NCBI GenBank assembly: GCA_002633025.1
Contig: NMRB01000946.1
Coordinates: forward strand, 15,849-79,848
Length of the DNA: 64,000 bases
Source: Notospermus geniculatus
Taxonomy: Eukaryota > Nemertea > Pilidiophora > Heteronemertea > Lineidae
Reading direction: 5' to 3'
Part shown: one piece after another, positions 44,414-57,940 of the stretch
Layout of the letters: every line of letters begins with the position of its first letter
Position numbering within the stretch: position 1 is the first letter of the stretch
Made by a program: the position numbers and the translations under genes
The notes under the pieces: model-generated
What the model was told of the DNA's origin: nothing
Databases searched by the model: none
Seen by the model: the letters and a program-made list of their open reading frames with translations, nothing else

Positions 44414-46799
44414 AGATTGACGGAATAAGCCGCTACTTGACATGGGGGAGGCACTGATCAACATAACATGTCTTTCTGTATATTGGCGAGGTATTGCCAT
44501 ATTGGCCTAGATGAAGGTCTGTTGGTAGCTCCCTGTCGTGGTCCGCCTGCCACCCACATGCACGAAAACTCTACAGCGGACGTTAGAAGGGCGAAAGTCC
44601 AGTATATTCTAGAGGTCGAATAATCGGTTGAGAGTATACATGATCGGGACAACGATTTATTATATCCGGAATAAAACCCCAAAGGTTATGTCAAATTATA
44701 CTCTGGTGTTGGAATTGGTCAGATTGATTCCCGATGATTTGCAATTCATTGTGTCCATCCTCATCTCCTGGTCATATTGACAAAAGCCAAACGACAGTTT
44801 CCGCCACCTGCTTCGTTAATAACCGCCATGTTTAATCAGAACGAGGCCGTGGATTCCTTCTTTGAAGCTTGTTTATTTACCGATATGCTCATTGTGTACT
44901 GCACTGCAATGTCACTGCTGTATTCTTCATGTACATGAGCAGGCTACAACGACATAAATATGTCTTCGAACATTTTCATGCTATACCCACTGAGCTTCTT
45001 TTTTCATGGAACAATATTTCCAACCTCACAACAACCGCTGATTATTCACTGCGGTCTGTCAATAATTGACATTTGTAAATCCTCGAAACAAAAAACAAGA
45101 AATCAGAGTACCCACAATTCAACAGTTCATGAATAACGTATTCACTAACGCTTTGTTTTTTTTCTTGTGAAACCTCCATTCATTGTTCAAAAAGATGAAT
45201 TATATCATGCGTAAAAACCTTTCTCCGATTTCAAAAATCGACAAGAATTAAAGGTACGGTTGATGCCATTGAAAATATTAGATGCAGGTGTATAGGCCTA
45301 CTTTTAATCGAACATCATCCACTGTCAGGTCTGGTCTCAGGAATGTAAGTCACTAGCCCTCATGCCAAACAGCGGCTATCAGTTATCAGTTGTTCCAATC
45401 ATCGTGGATGTCACAAAAAATGTCCCGCAGTTCGTGGCTCATTACCACGTCAAAAGCCATTTACATGTACCAGCTTTGCTTTTTGGGAGGGTTTCTCATG
45501 CATGAGCACTCGGTCTTCATGCATGAGCAAAGGTCTGCATCCACTCGTCCTCCTCTTGCCTCCCTTGGCCTCCGAGTTTCGGACACACCCATTGTGTGGA
45601 GGCAACGAGAGGAAAATAATGAAGAATTACTATAAGTACCCAACACAGCATGATCCCTCTGCAAAGCCCAGAGATGGCCTCCGACCATTTGGTTCGGGCG
45701 ACGGCAAAAACTCTTGTTGATCATCCGGGACGCCGTCTCGTGGAAGGCGGAAAAACAGGGCAGCGAAAGCGTTACTGATGGTGTTCTCATAGCGAGCAAA
45801 ATCGATGGCTCGGATGAGATGATTCCGTGGAATTCCGCTGGGGTATCAGGCGTCCAGTGTCCGCGTACGATGTGGCTTGCTGCTGTGAACATTTGGCTCT
45901 GGATCACGTGGCGACCTTGGTCGTCTGGCGAAACACACATGGCAGTCATTGTTGTGATGTTTAATCCCATGACATGTCGCTGAAAATCCACCTCTTGAAT
46001 TACCAGCAACATCGGATCCACGGATTGTGAACAGCAATCCCGCCAACGCAAGTGGGAAAGGCAGTGACATCCGGCTTCGGATGTGAATAATTCATCTGTT
46101 GACAGGAGCATGGCGGCACGTTTCTGTTGGTTATCAACTTTCTAATCTGCGATAGCAAGCAAGATCAAGGTCTAAGGAAGCCACTTGTGGTCTCGAGTGA
46201 AATCCATTTGTCAGATAGCAGAGCATGGGATTGTAATCACGTATCAGTTTCGTCTCCAGACTGTGGGTTCCGTATCCCTGGGATCTTTTTGAGTCGCTGT
46301 CAAAACAACACAAAAGCAATGTTCGTCTGACTGCTTCTGGCAATGCAGATCATAAGACCACATAATAAGCAGCAATCAAGAGCTTCGCTGTTTTGTTCCA
46401 ATGATCAAAGAATCAGAATGATATCGCCTGGCTGCATCAGTCAGTCTCGAACGCTGATAGCGAAAAGGTGGTGACTTCACGAGGCCATCAAAAACTCTCT
46501 CAAATCAAAAGCCATATTTTGTATCATGCTCTGCAGGTCTATTGCCCTTGGCCTATAGCCTAAATTGACGATGGTTTAGGTAACGCTTGTTTTAGGTGTG
46601 TGGCATAGATCCATGATAAGGATTGAATGACAGGATTTGGTCACGACCCATGAAGGCTGTAACCTTTACTTCGGTTAGTAGTTGTTGCGTAGTCAAACAG
46701 TCGTGATGCTCCAGCGTTAAAGTAATAAACGGTGCTCGCCGATTTGTCGTCAACCCCATGTGTTTGTGTTCTTTGTATGGGGTGTTTGTCGGCACTCTG

Positions 46800-47000
46800 A
46801 AACATTTGTGACCCGTGACAGCAAAATGAGTCGGAATGTGCTGGCAAGAAGACCCAAGGTGACACCAGAGAACAGTTACTATAACAGAAATGGACAAAGT
46901 CAAATTTCACAATGGGCAGACAATCCTGAAATCAACAAACCGTTGGTGTCTTCTTCTGTGTGCATTCCGACTCATTTTGCTGTCACGGGTCACATTTGGT
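46800..47000. mobile_element. MITE with ATTTGTGACCCGTGACAGC arms
   Basis: ATTTGTGACCCGTGACAGC and the following AAAATGAGTCGGAATG recur as the reverse complement at about 46962-46998. About 200 bases; the interior has no gene. Confidence 0.85.
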
Positions 47001-47996
47001 GCCAAAACCCAGTAAAAGTGATGGCACTAGGGGTTTCACGTTGTGCATGGGACGTGTGTGTTCATCATGCACAGCCTACGGTATTGTGACCATGACATTC
47101 CGTGAAAAATGATAATGTAATCATTAAATGGGATGTTTTCATGAACACATCTGCAGAATACATATTGTATTAATGACAAACATTTTTGCCGTATTTTTTC
47201 ATTTTTTTCGCCCATAGTCGTTGATGCAGTCACATGCAGGAGTAGCCATCAAATTACCAGCAAAAATGAAAAATAGCCCTTGATAGCTGACACCATTGTT
47301 CAGAAAAGCGGTTACTCAACTCGTGTTTTAGTTGATTGTAAAGGTATACAATGTATTACATGGAAGGAAATGCGTTTGGCAGCTGCCAGATTGTTGCAAC
47401 AACATTACTTTGTATTATCATTGATTCTATTAAACATACAATACCGTGCCTGCCAAGGTAGTGTGGATCCACTGACGTGCGCACCGACTCGACCCCTGTT
47501 GAGAGCCTTTCCATGCTGCATATTGCCGAACATAAGATTGGATCTTACTTACCAATGTTCCATCGACCAATCGAATTGATTTATGGGTGGATTCCGAGAC
47601 ACGAGCACCTATGAATGTCTCTTGATACGAATTGTAATTTCGTTTTCATGACTTATCTTTCCAGCTCAGCAACAAAAACGTTTGAAGAGTTAATACCGCG
47701 GGCAGCTTTGCCGTGTTCACTTTGGAATCCTGATCCTTGCGAACTCGGAGATCTCTTACCAATTACACTTGGCATTCTTCGGGTAGGTGGCCTCTGGTAA
47801 GGATGACATACCGGTACAGTTGTTGATAAGACTAGATGTTGGCTGACGGGATTAGAACCTAATATAAGGAGACCCTGGTGATTTCACTGTCAAATGTTAA
47901 AAGCTCTGCAGTGGGGAAACCTGGCGTCACTCTCTTTCCGTGGTACCCACCCAGAATCGAAAGTACCTCGCTCGAAAAAAGCACTTAATTCGAAGA

Positions 47997-48005
47997 TATA
48001 TATAG
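47997..48005 (+). promoter_or_regulatory. Possible TATA box upstream of the Kv exon
   Basis: TATATATAG lies about 245 bases before the Kv ATG. It would fit a core promoter with a 5' UTR of about 215 bases, but nothing else supports it. Confidence 0.2.
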
Positions 48006-48249
48006 AAACTGCAGGCCATACGAAATAACATTGTTCGGAAAATTTATGGACAAGTGCATACCATCAGTGGCATCGGGCTAAAAGAGCAGTCAGTTCAAAT
48101 GTTAAGGATCTGCTTTCTGATAAGCCATCAAGAAATGCTGAAATAACTGCCGATATTGATCTATTTTTCTGGTGAACGTTGGATGCCTGCGCCACGTGCG
48201 TTGATTGCTCTCAACTTATCGACGCGAGTATTAGCTAGTGAACATCCCA

Positions 48250-48771
48250 ATGCTAGCTTCAGAATACAACGGGGTGCCGGACGATCAACAAGCCGCCATG
48301 CAACACCGGAGATTGAAAGTCGACATTGGCGGCACAGTGTTTTCCACGTTGGTTCACACTATCAACAGGATACCAAACACCAGGCTCTGGCGGCTTGCAC
48401 AGGGCCGCGAAGACGATGAGTGTATTTTGGATTCGGGGATATATTACGTTGACCGAAATCCTCTGATTTTCCATGCAATTTTGGACTGTTACCGAACAGG
48501 ACAGTTCCATATTCCTTGTTGTTCTTGCGTCTCTGCCGTCCGGAAGGAGTTAGAGTTTTGGGAGATTCCACCTCAGCTGATCTCTGCTTGTTGTCAGAGG
48601 AAGCTGCAGTCACATGAGATGGAGGAACAGGCGTTGGCAGACTTAAAAAAGGAATTCAAATGTGAATTAAGTCAATACAAAGCGATGATGACAAGAGGAA
48701 AATCCTTCCGTAGATGGCTGCTCACAATATGGATTTTCTTGGAATTTCCCAATTCATCAAAATGTGCAAAG
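48250..48771 (+). CDS. Kv-type potassium channel, first coding exon (T1 domain)
   Basis: 174 codons from ATG 48250 (an in-frame TAG at 48232 fixes this as the first start) to a donor AAG|GTAAGG, phase 0. It encodes the cytoplasmic T1 (BTB-like) tetramerisation domain of a voltage-gated potassium channel, beginning LKVDIGGTVFSTLVHTI. The zinc-binding pattern of non-Shaker channels is intact: H-x5-C then x20 then CC (FHIPCCSC ... ISACC). ELEFWEIPP is the usual segment between them. The exon ends in FLEFPNSSKCAK, the run just before the first membrane helix in Kv channels, where an intron is common. S1-S6 and the pore are not found in the remaining 15 kb, so the gene continues past the window or is broken. 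The divergent spacing and sequence do not let me assign Kv2, Kv3 or Kv4. Confidence 0.85.
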
Positions 48772-51447
48772 GTAAGGAACATTTTTTGCATTATACACTT
48801 ACGATGTTGTTGACTTTTAATCAAATGTTAAATTCCAGTATAGTGTGTGCCAAAGTTTTAAGTTTTAAGTTTTAAAATGAGCTGGTCTTCAGTTCTTCTG
48901 AAATCTTTCCCATAAGACCTGCTGAGTGTTTTAGTTCTTGATAACTCGGGACGCGATGAGACCAGAAAAAAATGACACGACGCTTTCTAGAATTTCCCAT
49001 CAACCAACCCCTGTACTACATGTGTAAACTACATGTACATGTACATAAGTAGGTAGAAAAATAACCCAAGTGCTTGGGATTTCATAGTAGTCGCTGATGT
49101 TTCAAAAAGGTAACTACCTATACTGACGAATGATATCATGTAAACTAAATGGATACACCATTCGTCATGTATCAATCGACAACATGCTCTCAGTCACAGT
49201 TGGATGTTTCCAATACCATTTAAAACATGGAAAAAGCTGACTGTGAGTACCAGTTGGAGTGCTCGTATTGATGTAAAAAGAGCTCAGCTGTATGAGAGTC
49301 TCTGCGTGTGGTAGTTAAAGTTAGCTGAAAACCAGCGGATGAATGGCTTACTCAGCTATTCAGGTAATGGACTTATGCATCTTTTTTTCAAAATCTTTGC
49401 CAAGTTTGGGGAGTCATTTTGACGTTGTCAGTACGCATGGTAGGCCAAACATACAAGGAAGGGAAAGGGAATTAAAGTGTAAGATCTATAAAAATACTCG
49501 TCTGGGGTTTCGTTTCCGCTACTGCGTATGGTTCCATGTTGTCGACAAGAACAAGGCCGAACTCTTCCCCCGAGCTGTAATGGAACCACTCCATCCGTCG
49601 CTATGGAATGACCATCTATCCAGTCGTTTAGATTCACTCTAAGTAGAGCATGTTAATGGCTGGAAATGAAGTACATCCACTCAATTAGAGAGCGTATATT
49701 TTCCCCATTGTCGGCCGTTGCCGAATCTCAACATCGCTACCGACTCCCAGCGTTCTCATCACAGCGATGACTTAATTCTGAAAGTGAGACTTTGTCTCTG
49801 TTGATGCAGAGGAATGATCTTTTAATTTCTGCTGGCAGTGAATCTCCTCCAGTTGGATATCCCGTTCGAAGACGTCGGGGGGGGGGGGCAATTGACCCGA
49901 CGAGGAGTAAGCTGTCGTCCGTAAGAAACTGTCATAATCATTTCTCCTTTGAAGAGTTTTAATTGCTTTTAGCTTGTTGCACTCTCCATTCCTGACAATA
50001 ACCTATTTCCTTTACCGAAGAGAGAAAGCTGATAACGGAACATCATCCGCAGCTCTGACAAGAATGATTGGATCACTTGTCGTTGGTAAATACGTTTAGA
50101 GTTAATGGAGTAAACGAGAGGAATTCATCGACGCAGAAAAAATCTGCCTTGAAGTTTGAGTTTTAATGATTTCCCATCCACTGACGTGAAATCCGAGGGT
50201 AGGAAGATGGTTGATTCGCCAAACTTCCTGCCCCGAATCAGAATTCCTTCAAACGAACTGGATGGTGGGATTTACCCCACTAAAGAAGTAGTTCACCGTG
50301 ATGCCGAGGTTTTTTTTTATAAGTTCGAGCATCTTTTACAACTGCAGAGGTATGCGAAGCCATCACAGGCGTAAATTGCTCATACCTCCTGAAGCACCTT
50401 TCGTCGTGTTTCGGATTTCGAGCTCTCGTGGTTGTTATGATATAAAGCGAGGTATTTGTACGGGAAATATCGGGCGATCAGAATGGAGAGAGTCGATATC
50501 TAGGCCCCAGCCGGCCCTTGATTGATCATGGGGAGTGTGAAGAGGTATTCTTGTAGGTTGGTGTGGAAGTGAAGCTGGCTTATCAGATGAACGGTTCCCT
50601 TCCTCCAGTCATGCCAGTTGCCAGCAATCATAGTCTGTCTGAATCATAACATTCCCATCATCACAGAAATGTTTCTGTTTCAGTGCATTACAAATTATCT
50701 GTACATGTATTTCGTTCCACACTGGCGGACATGATGTTGGTGCCCGAAAGACTCAAAGTTCGGTTGCTGTTGTCCTAGTGAATTAAACATTTATGAAGGA
50801 TTATAGTATGTCGCTAACCCTGACCATAACCATTGACAATGCTTGGGCTTGCGGACTTCCATTCCTTGGGCTTTCTCCGCCGTGCACGCCACGACCACCC
50901 TGTGTACGTACCTCAAACTGCAGATTGAGGGGGCCTCAAACGAACAGGCTTGGCATGTGCAGCAGGCTACCACGGTCTGCCGTAAAATTTGGATCCAAAG
51001 ATTTCGTCAATCGCTCAAGAGTACTTCAGTACTTTACGTGCAAATCCGCTAACATCGTTTAGGAATTATTCGAAGTGACTTATGGTAAACCCTGTAAATC
51101 AATACGAACGATGGTCGACCTTTTAGGCTCCTGTTGGTGAGAATACGATGTTACCCTTAAAGAACGACCCCTTTCTTGTCAACAGCAGAGTTACTTATTA
51201 GAGGTTTTGCACTCTGAGTGGTAAACTGACCATTATCGGGTACTCCACTAAGAAGGCAATCACTGAAAGCTGGGAAACTTAAGCTTCCACAGTCAATAAA
51301 TTGTTGACGTAGTGTGGTGACCCCTGATCTTGGAAACCATCAAAATGTGGCCCAAAATAAATCTCAGCGACCTTGCCCTACCGGATCACGGATGGAGATT
51401 CAATGTCGTTTCCGTTTATGGTTTTGAAGTCAATGCAAGTTGATAGG

Positions 51448-51606
51448 GAGGTTTCGCAAATCTGACGAAACACGAAGTATGCTAAAAGACGCACCGGCAG
51501 CAGGGACATTTGTGGTAGCAACCATCTCCAGAAATATATTAGGTCCTGGAAATGAAGTTGAATTTCGTATTTCGTACTTCGTGTTTCGTCAGATTTGCGA
51601 AACCTC
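51448..51606. mobile_element. Short derivative of the GAGGTTTCGCAAATC fold-back element
   Basis: The left inverted end (GAGGTTTCGCAAATCTGACG plus AAACACGAAGTA) is joined directly to the complete right arm of the element seen at 1665-2048; most of the left arm and the spacer are missing. The right-arm match is nearly exact. Confidence 0.9.
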
Positions 51607-53629
51607 ACTAATATCTGGCGAGGTTCTGATCATTTCCACGCTTCCTAAACCGACTGGCTTCATTTTATGCCATCATTAATGCCATTAGTATTAAGCAATT
51701 TTTACTTTGTTTCTGCCTGTTCCTGAAGAAGGATGAGAGAAAGACGCATTGAAATTAGAAATCAAGTACTCTAATGAGTTGAGTCGATCACGACATATAA
51801 CCTCTTACTTGGAATCGTTGGTGAAGTGCAAGGAAATTTTACTTCTTTGTTCTGCTTTATGAAAATCTTCAACAGAAGTAGAATATGATGAGAAATTTTA
51901 TCATATTGTTGAAATTGTAAATCAAGCAACATATTGGAGATGAAAGCTTAAGTATTTAATGAAGAGCGGAGTGATTCTTCTCTCCGTAATGGAAAGATGG
52001 TGGATTTGCCGGAAGGACTCAAGAATCAGACTTTTGGAAAAAGTTTCCACTGACAACCGTCAAAGTTTTGTTTCTGACTTCACTAATATCTAGGTTAAAG
52101 CTTGTTGATCAGCTGGCGGTACTCTCAGTCTCATGACTCATCACTCCCTACTGCACAGGGACACACCTGTCATTGCCTGTCCTTCTTCCAAACAGAACTC
52201 TTCAGTGTCTTTCGACATCAGATGTGGAGCAACACTTGGGCCGTCAGCCAGTCTTGCCGTCAGCCAGAACAGTTGAACAGCTGGCCATAACGACTCCTAT
52301 ACAAACTGCTGTCAGTAGAACAAACCAATTAGAGACAACCATTTGGTGATCGTGTTATGGCATACAAATATATTTGATTACATTATTCGATTATGGTCGT
52401 ATATTTCCCCTGTTACATTGTAGTTCAGCCACAACCATATTCAAGGACTCATAACATGTCATGGTTTCATCCACAACAAACCGCAATTAACATCACTGCA
52501 ATCAATTCGTTCAGAAGGGATCCACTGCATCCATTCTCCAGGATTACTAGACAGAACAAAAAGCTCCAATGAATACAGCGTCATTATACAAAGCTGTTAA
52601 ATCGTATAATTACAGCTGTTAGCTTTCATGACAGGCGCACTTACATGATTACAAAAGGTGTAATTACTAAACTTACGCAGTTGTAGGCAGAGTCCATTGT
52701 TCCATAAAGCCCTTAATTGGTAATTAGCATGACCAACCTTTCACTAGTGGGTCGACACGTTTCATCCATAAATGACAATTTGCTAGTTTATTGAAATCAA
52801 TTTGTCTATTGTTTTACTGTGTATATCACGTTTTTAGTCACAGTGTCCATAGAGTTTTTATCGATTATGTTGTTGAAATCGACGGGGCTCGATTCTGGTA
52901 TTGGGTATAGAGACATGGGTGTTCTCCCTGAAAATCATTCACGGGGTTTTCAGGTCATTGAGGGGGGTTGTGTCTAAAATGAAACTTGTGTAGACCAGAT
53001 AACCGCTGATTCGTTGTTTTCCAAAGAGTTAAACCCAAAACCGATATACTTCCGCTGCAGACCACCTCCAATTGTTAAGCAGAAGTGTTACAAACTGTCT
53101 GCCCACATGCTCGTCTTCGGATATCTATCGCAATGTCACGTACCTTATAGCTGTACAATGTGGCCGTTAGAAAAAAGAGCCCAAGTCTCATATCCATGGT
53201 GATGACTATGTGCGGAGCAGTTTTTCTTAGCTACGAAAATAGTTTCTAAGTAAGAACATCCATTTATTTGCTGTTGTCATAATTTTTTCCGTTTCTATCG
53301 TTCGGTTCGTTAAAATAATTTTAGGTAACGCAGATACAAATTTCCCTGGAGTCATACTTGTTCGTTCAGAGTTTTTTTTCTTTAGTTTTAGGTTTTTGCT
53401 CACCAACTGTGGCTGAACGAGCAGGATATGTAGGTATGCACTTCCTTTTGGGCTAGGCCTTCCCTGCGGTATTGAGAAATGCCAAAGGGAGAACTTATTC
53501 CAAGGTACATGTATTACGTCAGAAATTCCGTTCATCAACAGAATAATATCAACACTTCCCGATCATGTAAACAAAGATCAGGCAATCGGAGCGATCGATG
53601 TAAACAATGAAGACGTACACGAACATAGC

Positions 53630-53753
53630 GAGTTTTCGCAAAGCCCCCGAAACGCCAACGTGAACGTCTATCCTTTTGTTCGGTGCTCTCCTCGTGGCAT
53701 CGAACAATGGGTTTGGCGTTCGCGTTGGCGTTTCGGGGGCTTTGCGAAAACTC
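53630..53753. mobile_element. MITE, GAGTTTTC / CCCCCGAAACGCCAAC family, copy 2
   Basis: GAGTTTTCGCAAAGCCCCCG and its exact complement bound 124 bases. Related to 5763-5879 throughout. The ORF frames over it are artefacts. Confidence 0.92.
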
Positions 53754-54535
53754 TATATTGTGTCCTAACTCTGTATTTTGAACACGTCGATAGAAGGCTG
53801 ACCTTGTTTCAGCTCACGGAAATCAAAAGATCCGCGGAAACAACACGGAACATTGCTATTTCTTCCTTGACGTTTTTTCTTGATAATGCATACTGCGGGA
53901 AAGTCAGCCTATTTCCTACACGAGCAATTTCTAAAAACAAAGGGTAACTCTTCATAAATTTTGATGAGAACCAACGCCGTAAGGTCTTACATGTATGTTT
54001 AGAAAAAAATCCTGTCGCACTAAACACCCAGTCAGAATATGAATTACGCTCGTCGGCGACGAAAAAAGTCGGTTGTCATGCCCATCGTCTGCGATAAGTA
54101 ATGGAGGCATCATCATGGATTATCCGTTGTCTCGTCCTAATTAATTCTTCCCTATGCAGACGTTTATGGCGATTTTCACTTTTTTTCTCTTGATACATTA
54201 CGCCATAGGGAAGTGTTGTTCTTTGGTTCTAATTTCCTCCCCTGCATAATGTCGGTAAAAGGTAGGTTTAGATTTTACCCGATAACGACAATCACAACGA
54301 AAGGAGATTGGGCCTCTGTTTGCCATCCTCAGAGTATCAGAGGCACTTGTCGCTCGTCCCTTCGCCATCGCTCACACACTATGCGGTGACAGATGAAGCG
54401 AGCAGTAAGAACCTCAGGATGCCTTTTGCAGATGCGTCAGGATAGTTGTAATCTGAGTAACACCCGTTGGAACCAATCATGTCGTAATCGTCTCAGCCGA
54501 CGTTTGAGAAACCGTTGTCATTCAATCACAACGAT

Positions 54536-54805
54536 TCTTTAAGTCGTTCACGCTGTCGTTCTCAGCCGTGTCTGAACCTCCCTATTACCATCGTAGCGCC
54601 GTATGGAGACAGTCAAGTCAGGTTGAGTGGCGTGACATCGTTCACGGCGCTTGTCTAAACCTCCCTATTACCATCTCTGCCGTCTGGCGACAGTCGAGTC
54701 AGGTAGAGTGGCGTGTAGTCGTTCTCGGCTCGTGTCTAAACCTCCCTATTACCATCTCTGCCGTCTGGCGACAGTCGAGTCAGGTAGAGTGGCGTGAAGG
54801 ATTGA
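54536..54805. repeat. Tandem repeat, three units of 81-83 bp
   Basis: CCTCCCTATTACCATC recurs at 54577, 54660 and 54741. Copies 2 and 3 are nearly identical; copy 1 is more diverged. One frame stays open through all units and would read LPITISAVWRQSSQVEWR repeatedly, but no splice context or start supports translation. Confidence 0.9.
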
Positions 54806-57800
54806 TTTCCTTCTCATCGACTTTGTCTCCTCCTCAGAATAATCCTTTCCGTCTGATTTGAGCGATACAGGAGGATGGGGGATATCACGAATATACGATA
54901 AAGTACACAAGATCGCCAGAAAAAGAAATGTAGTTTGGACGAAGAGTTACTTAGCATCGTGTTACAGTCATAATCTGTACTTGGATGCTGATGATATCTC
55001 CTGATCCTGTGGAAGGACGTCAGCAGACCGTGTCAGAACGGTCTTCTCTCAGTGGCTAACGCCTTCTGAATGTAGTTTTGCTCGTTGAAGTTGTTCCTCT
55101 TGGGCTTAGCTTTACCAGCTGGCATTTTTGTGCTCGATTTTTCTCAAGTGGTAAGATGCAGAGGGGGTGTTTGAGTAGAAAGGGAAATATCGCTTTGCCC
55201 CTCTCAAGGATGATCACCATCCAAGCCATTACTCTCTGCACTGACTGGTGATTTATTTACGGAAGTGAGTTGTAATTGTACCATTAAATTGTACTAACTG
55301 ACGAGTTATTCATGTCTGTCCAAACCACACAGACTCGCTAATGTAATCCACAAAATCCTGTCCAAAGTCTGCCCTTTTTTGTCCGGCTATTCATACCGAA
55401 CACGCCATAAACAAAAACAACATCCATTGAATGCATCATGTTTAAACATTTTAGCGTTTGTTGTTTCCCCAACAAATGAAGTCCAATATTTGAGGAATAA
55501 TTACTAGTATCCAGCTAGAATGCCCGCCAGGGATATTCCACCCGATGCGTACCTTGTGCGGGTAGGTGGTGTACGTGGGTTCGCGGAGACGTCATGGCGA
55601 AATTTTTAATATCGGGTGATAATGTGTCCGTATTTGGTAATGGAGTCCGCTCGGTAGTTGATGGGTGTAGTAATTGGCGTGATAAGTTGAAAGCCATGGG
55701 ATGCTGAATCAATTCTCCAATCCAACATAGTGGGAGGCCATTGTGCTGTGTGTGGTAAAGTGGAACCAATATTCCCATTCTTCTCGTGATGTCCTATCGG
55801 ATGGAATAGGTAAAAACGTGGACTGCCGTCACATCACACTGTCGCCACAGCAATAAAGTGTGCGGTGTTGTAGAATACAGTTATGTTATGGGTCTCCTGT
55901 TTGTATTTCTATCGGTATTTTCATCTTCTATTAAAGCAACAGTACTCAACCATGTCAACAGTAGTTCATGCCAGTGCAGTCGATTCAGCCGGTTATTTAT
56001 TGGAAAATGCCGTTTGCGGCCGCAGATCCGAGTGCGATGTGGGTGAAGAATCGTGAATGAGTCAATGCGGTCGAACGCTTTTTCGAAGTCGAGGATTTTT
56101 ACCCTACAAATGGTATTGATACAGTGGTTTTCCCCAAAACCTAAAGGGTGCTTCACTATCAAACATTTATTATAGATTTCTATGGGAATATCATCATATT
56201 CATATCAAAGACCCGATTCATTTTTTATATCTTTTTACTCAATATATTCCACTCAATATAGCAAGAGCACTCATGCATATTACCAATTGTGTGCACATGG
56301 ATGGCTGTCTACGACTATAAACAATTGTGTTGCATCGATGGTGAGACTGAAAAAATCATTTGTCATTTAAATCTTTTAATGGTCCTAAACACTTTAGCAA
56401 ATTGTAAATACGTCTGCATATTTCATACAGTTGTAAATCGTCAGTTACAATTGATTCGTAAATGGAAGCAAGTCGTGTGTCGTCTGGCCGGACGCATCGC
56501 CTGGGAAATATCGAATAAAAACGATATACTTTAGCGGGCACCGTAGATAATTGAAGATAAAACGTTTGCACTGTACTATATAAACTGACCGCGGTGGATT
56601 GCTAATGCATCCTAACGTCATCAGTGGTAGCGTTCGCTCTGACGTCACCGCGGGGACGTCGGGAGCTGCTGTTTCGGGAAAGCTGCTGTAATATAATGTC
56701 CTTTCCATGGTCCTCTCTCCAAGTTAAACCATGAATTCAGTCTGGATCTTCTTGTCAGAACTTACCATAGACGACAAGATGTGTTAGCTGTTTCTCTCAG
56801 CGGCTATCAGTTATGGCGTCTATTGTGGCTAAAGGAGCGAGATGAGGTCTCAGGAAATAGACCAGACGAAGCTGACTCTCAATGACACGGGGCACGACCT
56901 TCCTGATGGTTCCTTTCACGCAGAATTCCCCAGGCCAACTACAGCTTCAATGACCCGAGTAATTACGACATGATAAATCCGGCGGGGACATTTATCTCCA
57001 GCTAAATACATTCTAGCCTGCAGACATCAGTTAGTCCCGTTTTATCGCTGATCAGACGACCCAGCAAGTGTCGTGTATCCTCGAGAGGTTCCTACTTTAT
57101 GACTGTTTGTAACAGTGAGGCAAAGAAAAGAATCCAGGTAAGCCAGTTTAAGTATAAACCCTGGATTTCGACGCTTCCTCGATCGGTCTAATTTGAAAAG
57201 GGGAAAACAGTGTTTAACCGGGGGAAAATCCGTTATCGAAGTTCCTATGGGGTGTGACGGTCATGTGACGTCCCGTGGATGCCATTGCAGTCACGGTGAT
57301 GTTCCATGGATATTTCAGTTCCTGTCCAGAGTTACATATTGTACCAGCAGTAACTGGTAACACTGACCATTTCCATCCGTTTTTTGGTATTGGTACATTC
57401 CCTATGCAACAGGGATAAACCAACCGCGGAGAATCCGTGGGATATTTGATAGGAATTCATTAATATGTAGAGAGGACGGTTTTTTTATCGGTGGCATTCA
57501 GAGGTTATAATTACATTATCCTTTACCTCACATCCATCGTCGCATATACAAGAGTCATATCCAATAAATTTTTTAGCGCAATGAGAGCGCCTAGGAGAAG
57601 TCTGCTGGCTTATTTTTCGTCTATTTGAGATAAACTGTACCGTAATTACGAGAGGAGGGCACGAATATGCTTGTAAGCATCCCAGGCACTCAGCGATAGC
57701 AGTGTTGACATGCCTGGCAGCAGGAAGCGGTTTTGGTATCTCGTTTTCTTATGAAAAAAACCCGTCCATTGTGGGTGTAGATTGGCCAACATGTCCGATG

Positions 57801-57940
57801 AAAATACGGAAGGAAACCAAATGGTGGAATATTTTGTTTAGCATGCATGCAAATGTACATGCACATGTAGACCTACTATACCGTTATGTAGCATGTGAAA
57901 TGTCCTTACAAATATATTGTCGCACTGGCTTCCTCTCGAT

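Larger units (their letters stand above)
37054..48249. other. Region without a firmly supported gene
   Basis: It follows the 5' end of the minus-strand gene. Contents: a possible plus-strand terminal exon (37869-38114), hairpins or MITEs (37617-37765, 39416, 43503, 46800), a 56-bp tandem array (42502), a 16-base gap (44398-44413) and the 5' flank of the Kv exon. The 216-codon minus frame at 45461-46111 has no recognisable domain, and a competing frame there looks equally coding-like. Confidence 0.55.

Noticed and set aside
45461-46111. 216-codon minus frame, the longest unassigned one
   Set aside because: No domain seen. Another minus frame over the same bases (around FARYENTISNAFAALFFRLP) looks equally coding-like, so neither is supported.
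50793-51062. Overlapping plus frames with coding-like stretches (YLKLQIEGASNEQAWHVQQA)
   Set aside because: Three frames are open over the same bases and no family is recognisable.
55881-56162. Minus frame with LDFEKAFDRI, resembling the first catalytic motif of LINE reverse transcriptases
   Set aside because: Only about ten residues match. No F/YADD box or other RT motif follows, and the flanking residues do not fit.
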